A stretch of 64,000 nt of DNA, taken from Aristolochia californica. Its lineage: Eukaryota; Streptophyta; Magnoliopsida; Piperales; Aristolochiaceae. The position numbers and the translations under genes were made by a program. The notes below the pieces were generated by a model. It ran no database searches, had not been told where the DNA came from, and saw only the letters and a list, made by a program, of their open reading frames with translations. Location: contig JARWKL010000001.1 of NCBI GenBank assembly GCA_029961685.1, forward strand, positions 52,044,062-52,108,061. The letters run 5' to 3'. Below, one piece after another: positions 1-11,034 of this stretch; within the stretch, counting starts at the first letter, position 1; each line of letters opens with the position of its first letter.

Positions 1-2730
1 ACGCAGGAAAATAAAGAAAGGCGTGAGATCCATACCAGACATTGATGTGTGAGCACTGGAGAAGCCTGTTTTTCTTTTCATTTAATTTTTGGAATTAATA
101 GAGTTGTCGCTTCTTCCACGGCCACAGGCTTAAGGTCTAATCAAGAAGAAGAGAAGTTGTTTCTGAATCCGTAGAGTCGGGGACTGGGGGAGAGATCAGA
201 AATGGTTAATGTATGTGATTCTTTTTCAGAGAAGAGTAATGGCAGAACATGGGAAAGGCGGACTACGAGTCTATGAGGAAGGAGGCGGCAATAGGGCTAG
301 TTGGGAATTGATTGCCAGGTCTTCGCTTCTCCGACCTTGTCAGATGAGCTTCAAGGCCAAGTATGGAGGAGAAGGAGTCCCGGCCCCGCCACCTCGTCGT
401 CCCGTCCCCATGCCCATTCTACTCTGTTCCCGGCCTCTGCACGCCTGCCCGGTGGTCATCCAAAGTAGCTATTTTTACTAACCCTGGTCCACTTCAACTC
501 AATTAATTGATCCTTTTCTTTTTGCCATGGAAAGGTTGATGAATACCGGTCCAGGTTCGGTTCATCAAATCTTGTGAGTTAAAAAAGGAGTGATTCTAAC
601 CCAAAGTTACAACTGATTTTGCTTACACTAACACAAAAATCATATTTCCCATTGCACTTTTTTATAGGGTACACTAACACAATTCATGTGACAAGTGGTT
701 GAGGTAATAATTGTTTGAGAGTTACTTCCTTGCTAGGAGGAAATAACTAATCTTGTTATTTTAAGGAGTCTTTATGGCTTTAGAGGCCATTTCCATTCTA
801 AGATTGACTGTATTGAGGTAGATTGTTATGGAACTATGAGAAAATTGTAGTTGCCATGGCTACAAGTATTTGATAATTATTTTTATATTTAATCCTATTT
901 TAAAGTGATTAGTTTATAGATATTATCATGTTTGTTTATTTGTAATCACTCGCGGATTGCATATGTCACAAAGTATGAGTTAGATTTTTCTGTGTTTTTT
1001 CAAAAAAATAAAAAATAAATTCTATTGTTATTCGATCTGTGCTTGTTGCTTGGGGTTGTCGGATTGTGTACAAAAGTTTGGTTTTCGTTGTAAAAAATGG
1101 TTGGAACACTTTAGGCATGACTTACTATATTTGCACGATAGGTCCTATTGCGGTGTGATTATAGATTGTGTTGGGCATGGCCTATGCTTTAGGGCAACCT
1201 ACAACTTGCACATAATGTGGCTACGATCTGTTCAGATGGGTTAGGTGAGATTTGTTGACCTAGAGTTGACTCTCATCCATATTTTTATGATAACAAAACT
1301 TAATAGTGTTAATTATTTCAAATTTAGTATTTTAGATGTTTTTCCTATACAATTTTCAAGGTCTTTGCAAATGAACCAAAAAACACATCTTGAGACCTCA
1401 AGCTCAAACATGTGTCAAATCATCTTGAAGGAGCACCCACAAGCAAAAAAATAAAGATTTGAACATTAGAGTCTAAGACATATAGAAAAGTCTCAAGAAC
1501 TCTAGTAATAGAAGAGAATGATAACCAAACTCCGATTTTGAGGTACACAAGAGTATTTGGAGCTTTAGGGCATATTTCTTTAAGATCGTGTTTACCTGAT
1601 GCATATAAACGTTTTCAACTAGTAAGAAACCCTTAAGATTATTTTGCTCTCTTAGACTTTTCTTCTAAGGGCAATCCTTGACTCATCTAGCAAGGATAAT
1701 AGTTCTCCCAAATCAGGTTCCTCAATGCTCTCACTTCCATCATCTTCATCTAAGATGGTGTTACTAATCAAACACAGGTGCTCAATACTCTGAGTGAGAA
1801 CAAATCCTCTCACTATTCCAAGAGTATTTTAACACTAGTTTGTCTCAAAATTTCTTAGCTGGTTGTAGGATGAAACCTAATCAATTCTTTGCTCAATGCA
1901 TTTGAGTAGTAGTGGTCATTGTATTGTCATCCACCTCATGATGTCTTCCTCATCCCAATCACTTATTCAATTTTTGTGAATAGGGTCCATTGTAATTTGA
2001 TTTTCACATGTATAGGGTCTTAGATTGAATGAAAGGTTTCATGATATATTCTCAATATTGATATTGGGTCTCATCAAACATTGGAGGGGCAAATGGGTCA
2101 TGACCCACCAAGAATGTAATGTCTACATTCTCCTATGGTAATAGGGGCTAAGGTGTTATTGACCTAATTCCTTGGGAACTTTAATACTTAACTGAGAACT
2201 AGGCTTTTAGAATACTCACACTTTGATTCCACTTGTTAGATCCTATGAAGAATGAACTAAAAGGAAGGGCTGAGTAGATTTGTTCACTTTGTTGCTAAGT
2301 GTTTTGCTCCTTTTCTCTTAATCATATTTGTGTGTCCACTCTTTCAAATATTTCTCTGTGTAGTGCATATTTTAAAATTCAAGTACATGCATAAACAATC
2401 AAATTATATACAGAAGTTAACATGTACACAATGAACACACAAGATTTATAGTGGTTCACAATTTTACTTTGGATTGCTAGTCAACTCCCAAGGTGTTTTT
2501 GCATATTGGAGTTCTAACTGTGCTTAGATTACCAATTGCCTCTATAGCCAATTACTATGTGCTTCAATCTCACTTGACCAAGATCAATCAATGACAATGA
2601 TACTTGGATTTTGAAAAGAACCCCCAAGTATCTAGTGCTATAAGAAGTTCGTTTTAAAATGCCCCAACAAGTCCTTATGCTAAAAAAATATGATTTCAAG
2701 GTATAAGAGAATGGATTCTATGGAACATGC
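1..2730. other. Left edge, no supported gene
   Basis: I see no recognisable gene here. Positions about 200-480 are clearly more GC-rich than the AT-rich DNA that follows, and hold an open frame on the + strand (209-481) ending in a proline/arginine-rich stretch. I do not recognise that protein, and there is no homologous domain, splice context or start that I can defend. It could be the end of a gene lying to the left of the window. From 482 to 2730 the DNA is AT-rich with stops in all frames and shows no retroelement motif that I can identify. Confidence 0.4.
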
Positions 2731-2830
2731 TAAGTAAATAATGGTTTCAAAGCCTGAGCATGAAAACACTTGACTCTTTTAAAATTTGCTTTTCAAAAGC
2801 TCAAATCCAATCTGAAAAATCATTTCAAAG
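2731..2830 (+). repeat. 100 bp direct repeat, copy 1
   Basis: This 100 bp segment begins with taagtaaataatg and recurs almost unchanged at 3152-3251. The two copies differ at only a few positions and flank a roughly 320 bp palindrome-rich segment. It is noncoding. Confidence 0.85.
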
Positions 2831-2842
2831 CGGAAAATACTA

Positions 2843-3152
2843 AGGGCATGTTTGGAACCCACGAAAAAGAAAAGAAAATGGGAAAGAACTTTATTTTTTG
2901 TTGTTTGACCAGAGAGAATTATAGTGAGAAAAGAAAATAAGAGAGAAAATTACTTTTGCCTTCTCTTAGTTAATAAATTTTGTCTCACAAAATGATTTTC
3001 TTTTTCATTTTCTACATGTATCCAAACAAGAAAAATATTTCTCTTTCATTTTTCACGGGTCTCCAAACAAGAAAAAAAAAACTTTTTTCTTTTCTTTTCT
3101 TTTTCTCTTTTTTTTTCTTCTCTCTCCTCCTTTTGTGTTCGAAACATAGCCT
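2843..3152. mobile_element. Probable MITE-like palindromic element
   Basis: The left end reads agggcatgtttggaac. The right end, reverse-complemented, reads aggctatgtttcgaac, an imperfect 16 bp terminal inverted repeat. The left arm is rich in A and G (gaaaaagaaaagaaaatggg) and the right arm in C and T, so the whole could fold on itself. The ends resemble the gggc-tgtttgg termini common in plant hAT-type MITEs. No coding capacity is seen. A ctaa motif lies at both borders, but I cannot find a convincing 8 bp target duplication, so the family assignment is tentative. Confidence 0.45.
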
Positions 3153-3251
3153 AAGTAAATAATGATTTCAAAACCTGAGCATGAAAACACTTAACTCTTT
3201 TACAATTTGCTTTTCAAAAGCTTAAATCCAATCTCAAAAATCATTTCAAAG
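3152..3251 (+). repeat. 100 bp direct repeat, copy 2
   Basis: Second copy of the 2731-2830 repeat, same length, with scattered substitutions. The preceding bases of both copies (aacatgctaag and aacatagcctaag) are also alike, so the duplicated tract may extend a few bases further left. Confidence 0.85.
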
Positions 3252-4476
3252 TGTGAGAGAGCTTTTGAGTTATCATGGTAGCTTTAGAAGTCAAGAGGGG
3301 GATGATTTGGGGTGAAATCAATTTAAGTGAACAAGTTCTTGTATTGTTCAAATTTTGAACCATTGAGCTTGCAAAAGGGATGTTTTGTCATTTTCAAATC
3401 ACATGGTTAGGTAACTTATAGACTTTGGAGACCAATTTTGGTTTAATCAAAACCTTCAATCTCGTTTTGTAATTTTTATGGAATGCATCATTTGGATGAG
3501 TAGAGAGTTGTTGGATAATCTTTTTTGGGTACTCTTTCTTTTCTTTTGGATGTTCAACTTCTTTGAGCTGGCATTCGAACAAAATATCAAGTGGAAAGCA
3601 AATCAAGCAATTGAGAGTTCATTAGGGCCAATCGAACAATTGTTTCCAGAGAGTTTTCTCACTTGTTCAGTCAAACAATCTATGTGGGTCTTCATAAAGA
3701 AGATATTTTTTTTATTTAAACCTTGTAATTAGCTTCTGCTGCCTCTGGTACACTTTAACAAACCTCGGTAGGCAATCGGGTTTTCAGTCATTTATAGTTT
3801 CCATGCATAGTTAACCTTAGAGAGTGCATCGGATCCGTTTGAGACCAGTTCAAGTAACCAATCTGGTACAGATTCCACAACACTACTTGTAACACCTATT
3901 TGGCCACAAATTCAAGCATCGAAAGCATCGAAAGCATCGAATAAGATCCAAAATAACCTGACCCAACGGTTCAGCAGAAGCAATTAATAAGAGTGGGAAA
4001 GAATTCATGTAATCAGTACCAACACTTGGTCAATCTTTCTCCCTCACGACGTCTTTGAGCTCTAGTGGAGATTAATTCAGCAAGCAATGTTTCTTACTCT
4101 ACATGTACAGGTACTAGTTTTTACTAACTAATTCTAGAAAACAAGTTCAGTTCTATATCTTCTCTTCCTTGGCATCTACTCCATTTTCCACTTCACTAAT
4201 GGTTTCCAGATGAATGCAATACCAAAACTCTTAAAACCAAGACAAGTCAGGCATAAAACATAAAAGAAGTTCCGAGTTTTACAACAAAACCAAATGACTA
4301 GTCACTCCCCGGAGGGGGATTTTATAGCATTAGTAATATGCCAAATTTTCATTGATATCTTTAACCTGCGGTATACATAAATGCTAAGAAGAAGAAAAAG
4401 GAAATATGAAAGCTACCTCATACCTTTAACAAGGAGTCCAAAATTTCGTTTCTCGACCATCTTTACCACTTTGATA
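3252..4476. other. Intergenic, 3' side of OST1B
   Basis: No gene is recognised. The open frames here are short, overlap on both strands and match nothing I know. The part next to 4477 must hold the 3' untranslated region and polyadenylation site of the OST1B-like gene, whose exact end I cannot place. Confidence 0.4.
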
Positions 4477-7400
4477 TTATGACTTGTGCACAGAGAGGTC
4501 AATATGTAGATAAGCGATACAAGTAATGAAAAGTAAGAAAAATGCACTAGTCAACATCAAAGGCTCCGCAAGCATGGAAATCTGGTTGAATTTGTAATAA
4601 ACCTGCACAAGAGAATAAAAAACATGGGTGTAAAGATGGGAGAAAAATTAGATTTGCAGACAGCCAAACCCCATGTTCAAGCAGTGATTTAGTAGGTAAA
4701 AATCTGGTGTCTCCTTCGTAAGCCCACACATTAGAAACTTGTGGTGGTCTATGTATACTGAGGAACATGCAAGTAATCAATTACCAGAACCTCAATTCAA
4801 AATCAATCATTGAGTAGCACATGACTTGGTCCAAAATTAAGTGTTTATACTAATCAAAATATCACTAACACTGTTTGGGAAGCTCATAAATTCAATATTT
4901 GATTGACAAAAAGCACAAGCAGGCACCATGAAGGATATATGCTCATTGGGGATGATACATGAGAGGTTTCTGTTTGGTGCACCTCATCCCTTTAGGTAAA
5001 AAGAAAAAAACAAGCTTTTCAGAAATTTACCTGAAAAGCAACATTGTGTTCAGGTACCACGTTCTCTTTTTCCAGGACCACTACCGTCCTTCCAACAATA
5101 TCAAGATAAGAATAACTTACCTGCAATATTCCCATGAAAGACAATTTTAGCACTCAGTAAAAAGCCAAAAGCCACCATTCAAACGCTTGCAACTATCTTT
5201 CTGGATTCACCAACCAAGATGTCTGTAAATCGGGTCTTAAGAAATTATTGAATCTTGTGAGATTTACATCAGGAAAAAACAATTATTATTATTTGCTGAA
5301 ACTTAATCTCTTACTTAGTTAAAATGAAGTGTTCATGATATGTGTTAAATTTCTTGGTCCCTTTTTTGGCATAAAACGAGTATGTAGACACTACTAAATA
5401 AAGATGATGATACCATCTCTCTTCATGTTGTGTTTCCTAAAACTGGTGCAGTTATGCTCAAAGAAAAGGTGGAATGAATATGCTATGATAAATGAAGGAT
5501 TTTAAGAAGTATATATTTTCAAAATCATGTTAGTAGGGTATGTATCATTCTTTGCTTCCTCGAAAAGGAATTGGAAAATCCTTGAGAAAGTGGGGTGGCA
5601 GGCCTTTAACCAGAAGACTAAGCAGACCCCCAGATACAAAATACTTCTGTTCTATAGCAAAGCCAAGAGACAGTTATACCTCAACATGTTGTTCCACTGG
5701 GAAAGGAATAATAGCTGATGCATACTTTGATCCCTCCGGAAGCACCACCTGATACAAGACATTTTAAATTTTGGTCAAATTGCACTAAAGCATGTGGTAC
5801 CATGTTTTCACAACATCTTAGCATGACAAAATTAATTCAACATAAAAAAATAGATTTGATCAGGGCACATCAGAAAAATCTTACCTTGACAATTAGCTTC
5901 TTCACGCTTGTTTCATGAAGAGGGCATCCAAAACTAAAGTTCAGATATCGCCTGCCATCAGATGCCTCGAAAAGAAAATCTTGCAGGGGTACCCTGTATC
6001 CAATAGTGAAAGTAGCTCTCCAACCTCCAAACAAAGGATATCTTGGTTCAATTTCAAGCTGTGACTGGACAAAAGCACCTTGATGTTAAAAAACTGCCTT
6101 CAGTGATACAGTACCACGCTGAATCATTTCTCTATGAAGATTATAAAAGGATCCACTCCCAAATTTTCTACAAGAGATAGAAATATTTTTTCTTATTCAA
6201 AATAACTCAAGCGAGCTGTTCACGCGAAAAGTGTAGAGCCAAAAAGCAAACAGATCAAATACCAGCCAACAATATGCCCTTCGACACCTAATCTTTTTTT
6301 AATGTTGAAACCCATATCTTGGTGGGACTTGAACCCAGGACCTCATACTAGCAAACCCCCCATATGATCATTCATCCTTAGACATGGTCATCGTAATTGC
6401 ATATGTTAACAAGAATATGACTTAAATTGTAAATGAGAAAACTTAACCCTTCAATAAAAATTGCACATATTTAAGCTTACATCAGATGCACTGCAGAAAG
6501 AATGAGAAAGGTTAACATATGACTCAAATTGGTAATATTTAATTTTCTTTTAGAAAAGAAAAATCTACAAGGCCTTGTATGGGAAATCTAGCCTTGTATG
6601 CCTGAAGATGGACAATAATAGCAGTTGCACATACAGCATTAAGTCACAGCTAGAAAAAAGGAAAGAACACCCTGACTATAGTAAAGAATGACACCATAGG
6701 CTCAACAAACCTTTTGAGCATCAGTTCGCAAGTGTGAAGATGAAATGTTCCCAATTTCATCTCGGTAGTAGACAGATTCCACCCGCGGGGGCAGTATTGC
6801 TAGAAGATGCTTAAATGAAGAAACACCACTCGTAGATTGTCGTGACTGATATTCTACCCTGGCAAGCGATTCATGTTCATAATAAGCACATGGTTGATGA
6901 AAACATATTCCTATATTTCAGTTGGTAAGATATCCAGGATTAATAACAACGCTACTTTAGACAGACTTCTTGTTCTGGGCTGACGGTTCCTCCTTATCTT
7001 AGCTAAACAATATGGTTAAGTTTGCCCACTTGATTTATAAATCGGGAATTTCCAGCTGTTCAAAGCCTAACTAGAAATAACATATAAAGTGTGGTTAGGT
7101 TTGAGCCTATTGTTCAATTGGTAAGAAGCACAAGGACAGGCTGTAAAAGCACATGTTCAACCTCAGGCCACCTGCAAAGAGATATCTCCTATCACTCCAC
7201 AAAAATCATACATCTATTTAATTCTTGCTTAGTGCCTTCTTACCAGCATTGGAGAAGGGGGTATGGTTGGGAATTTGCAGTTTATAGAAACATGGAATGT
7301 GATAGGAGTGAAATCAATCTTGCCACCAGAGTGATGAAAAAGGATCTTTCACCATGGTGGTAAGCGATGTATTATTTCACTGTTCAGAAACTGAAAAAAT

Positions 7401-9434
7401 AGTGTAGCAAACCTTGAAAAGCCACCACCATGTCTGGCTCCTGCATGAAACAGTTGGTAAAGCTCAGTAATCTGTAGGCTACCCCAATGTGACACTTCCA
7501 CCTCACGTACAAGTTCCTCAATCACCGCAAATGGATGGTTATTCTCAAAATGTACAACTATAGGAGAGAATGAATATGGAGGACGTTCTTGATAGTATCC
7601 ATATTTTATTTCTGTACCAGAACGGACTGTTGGGTCTACTCTTGTATAAGATTCCACTTTCGTAGTTGGTGTCTTAATATATGTTGTCTGTTCCTTAACA
7701 TGATATGGTGACAACATAAGTGCACTGTCTCGGTAATAGACAAACTGAGACTCTGATTGTGTGATCTCAGCAGGGAAAGGCTCCAGAGAATGTGTTAGTA
7801 TTAGCAGCACCTCCAAGGTTGCACTTTCTCTATTTTTTAGTGGGTTGAGCAAAGAGATGGAAAACAATGTAGCTCCATTTGGTGCATCAGGTGACTCAGT
7901 GGGGTTTATAGACAGTTCCACTGTAGTTCTCTTCTTTCTTTTTCCTTCAACTGATGCTGCCCTAAGTAGTGCAATATGCTCAGCTTGGGTTGGTGGGAAG
8001 GCCAAAAGAATTTCTGAAGCAGGGGATGTTCCGACATTTTCAACCTGAAAATGTCCAAAAACAGAATGATAAGCATCTAACACGATTAGAACACAGACAA
8101 ATTGTTCAAAAACTTTCAAGACTTGAAGAAATTCATAAAGACTTTCTCTTACTTTCTCTTTTTGAATGATAAGATTCATGGAGACAGAGATAGGAAAAAC
8201 AGGCAAATTTCCTTTCTCCAAAACAATTAACAGAGGGAGCATAAGACAAAATGTTCATTTGGAACTTACCTTCAAAGTCAAGTAGGCTCTTACTATCGGA
8301 GATGTCAAGTCAATCTGCAAATTGGTAGAATAGTTCATGAGAGTAGGGAAGAGGTTTGAAATGGCAACAGTAGGACAGAGATATAGAACCAATTAGGTTC
8401 AGTAAACAAAAACCACATAAAAAATGGCACATAGTAGCTACATTATGATTTTACCAAATTGACTAGATAGATATATCAGAAGCTCGAATTGCTAATAAGA
8501 TAGCCACATCCTTCCCATCGATGTCCCAGTGATATATGGGTCATGAGAGACTTCTTATCAATGTCTCATGCCCAGTCTGGTTTGGGTTTGCAGCGTAGAA
8601 GAAACCATTGCATAAGTAAAAAACTTTTTAGTTAACATACAGCTCAGTCAGAAACATGGTAAACATCTGCTAGATTACCCGCAACTGCAATTTGGACTGG
8701 TCTTTGTTCAGCTGATAGAACATAGCTATCCAAAACTTTATTCACAGGTTTGACTATTATCCTACTTGGGATTCATTCCATGTGTGTGTGTGAATAGGGG
8801 GGGGTGTTGTCCTATTGAATCAACTGAGTAATTAAATGGTAAATCAGTGTTCACGTTTCCACAAAAATGCTCGAAAAGAGAGCTCAATTCCTGTAACCAC
8901 GGAAGGACCATTGTCACGAAAATGATGTATTTTACTGGGTTATGAAAACAGACAAAAGATTCAGCCTAACTCCAGGGTGGAGTGGCATAGTTTCTATCAT
9001 TCGAGGCACCAAGTAATGAACCCTAAAATGCTATCATTTGTATATCAACAGATAGATCACCTCCTAGCCCATCGCAGACAAAAAACTATCTTCTGTCAAC
9101 TAGGAGGTGATCTAGGAGGTGCTAAACTTCTCTATATCTAGTGGATCAATGAGGTACTAATATTCAAATTCTGCAGCCTGCGAAGACGATTCTATACCCT
9201 TCTTTAACTCTGGAACGAACATAAGGGAGAGGAAGGAAGAAGCAAATCACGCAATGCAGTTGCAAAAAGTAAGAAGCAGCAGGAAAAAAATAAGCCACTT
9301 TGAGCGCATACCCGTCGTTCCGCGCTAGTAATTTGAATTAGTTGCGAAGAAGACTCGCACGATATCTTTAAAATGGAAAAAGAACAAAGAAAGAGGAGGA
9401 ATATGGCAGATGGAACAGTCGAGAGAACTTCCAT
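4477..9434 (-). CDS. OST1B: Ribophorin I, oligosaccharyltransferase subunit OST1 (short OST1B type)
   Basis: Subunit of the ER-membrane oligosaccharyltransferase that transfers the lipid-linked glycan to Asn-X-Ser/Thr sites of nascent proteins. Exons, 5' to 3': 9434-9312, 8314-8270, 8044-7413, 6858-6711, 6064-5885, 5748-5680, 5120-5031, 4602-4477. All junctions are GT-AG and frames join, giving 470 aa. The first exon codes for a hydrophobic signal peptide (about residues 1-26). The lumenal domain shows hallmark ribophorin stretches: VEVSHWGSLQITE, LPPRVESVYYRDEIGNIS, LEIEPRYPLFGGW, VVLPEGSK. One transmembrane helix lies near residues 439-463, followed by a very short cytosolic tail (DLSVHKS). 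Arabidopsis OST1A has a long cytosolic coiled-coil tail; the shorter OST1B (about 465 aa, recalled) does not, so this copy matches OST1B. The gene looks intact. The promoter is not identified; the ATG lies in a GC-rich stretch. Confidence 0.93.
6290..6375 (-). repeat. Possible tRNA-derived SINE fragment in OST1B intron
   Basis: Within intron 4, the segment gggacttgaacccagg is, on the minus strand, a good match to a tRNA-type B box (GGTTCAAGTCCC). No clear A box or complete SINE end is visible, so this is at most a fragment. Confidence 0.25.
7091..7200 (+). repeat. Possible tRNA-derived SINE fragment in OST1B intron
   Basis: A tRNA-like head is suggested by tgttcaattggtaag (A-box-like) followed about 35 bp later by catgttcaacctcagg (B-box-like). 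It lies in intron 3 of the minus-strand OST1B gene. Neither a target duplication nor a tail has been found. Confidence 0.25.
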
Positions 9435-10644
9435 GAGGTCGTCGCCTTCTTCTTCGACGCCGCACTCGGCTTCGATGACTATACAAATCTATATGCAAGT
9501 CTATCGTCGCCCTGGCAAGTGCCGGTAGCGGCCCGTACATTGACCTAGACCTTTCAATGGATCTGGATCCCAAATGAACATGCGGATACTACTGGGCTTA
9601 ATACTGGGCTTAGATAAGGTAAAGATCGATTGCCAAGTAAAAAAAAAAGTAATCAGATTAAATTTACATTAAAAAATTATTTTTCATATAAGAAAAATAA
9701 AAAATATTTTCCTATACATCAATGGCTGAATCGTTATTACTGTGTTTCATACTCGTGCAATTTCAATTGAGATCGTTGATACTCATGCCTAATCATCAAT
9801 TTGCTCTTATGTTATGTAACTCACTGACAGCCAATTGTACCCCTTGTAAGTTCCAATTGCCTTCCTTATTTCTGTTTTATTAGTCATTAATCAAAATATA
9901 ACAAGTATGCTATTAACCTTTTATTTATTAATTACTCAGTAAAAATTACCTACTACCTATTACCTATTGGGTAAATTAGATAAATAAAGGGTAAATAAAA
10001 ATTACAATTAAGTATAATTATTGAATAATCGATAAATACATAAAATAGAAATAAATGTCTTAATTAAACAAATGACTCATCTTATCTTATAAAAGTGGGT
10101 CGTCTAATATGGTTAAGACAAGTAATTAAAATTAAATATTCTTATACCAGACATCAATACCATATCAGACTCAAATAAAAATGTGTCTTTTAGGAATAAA
10201 AGATGATGAATGTATGGTATTTGAGTAATTATATATTAAACATTCTATGGTAATAGAACATACGTGATTTGTGGGGATTATTGACTGGCAAAACCTGCTT
10301 TCATGAACAGAGAGGGATTAGAGAAGATTTCATCTCTCCTCATTTGGGTAAAATTGCAAGACATCTTAAACTATCTCATTGATGTTAGTAAAAATCACAG
10401 CTCAATCTTGACGAAACGTCAAATGCAAGTAATAGTGGAATTAAATGAGAAAAAGGGTTTTAGGAATGCGTGTTCAGTTTGCAATCTTGGACTAATAAAC
10501 GTTCAAATAAAATAGGTTGTCATTTACTTGTCTTCTCTATTTGTTTTTATGGTATTTGGTAGATGCTTATGCCTTTGAGAAAGCAATCTTGAATGTCCAA
10601 TATGGTACTTTAAATCATTGTTTAGTTATAGCTTCAAAAGTAGG

Positions 10645-10795
10645 TAAAAGTGAGACTTTGTGGCCTAATGGTAAGGCACCACTATTAGTGGAGATTTATG
10701 GGTTCAAATCTGGCTATTTCACATCTCTCTTAGCCTATTTGTTTGTGTTTTTTCTTTATGTTTTGTTTTCTCGTTGTATGTCCTAACTAAAATAG
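10645..10795 (+). repeat. Candidate tRNA-derived SINE
   Basis: The head reads tggcctaatggtaaggc, matching an RNA polymerase III A box (TGGCNNAGTGG type). About 40 bp downstream, gggttcaaatctgg matches a B box. The order and spacing fit a tRNA-related SINE head followed by a T-rich body. I did not find clear flanking target duplications, so the 3' limit is approximate. Confidence 0.4.
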
Positions 10796-11009
10796 CAAAG
10801 ATTTACCCAAGGGGAAGTGACAATAGTTGCTAATGTATGTTTTATTACCGCCTTGCATGTTATTTGATGTGTTCTTATCATCACCATCATTGACAAACCC
10901 TTGTACCCATTTTGATGCTCAACTGCATGACTTGCTTTCTTCCATCCTGATCAATCATATATTAGGTCCATTGTTAGGGCTCCCCTTCACAATTGCATAT
11001 CTAATTCAG

Positions 11010-11034
11010 CCCCCCCCCCCCCCCCCCCCCCCCC
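11010..11034 (+). repeat. Poly-C run, 25 bases
   Basis: An uninterrupted run of 25 C in otherwise AT-rich noncoding DNA. Length in an assembly is unreliable for such a tract. Confidence 0.95.

Noticed and set aside
10645..10795. A genuine tRNA gene
   Set aside because: A and B boxes are present but no acceptor-stem pairing or cloverleaf can be drawn, so a tRNA-derived SINE is the better reading.
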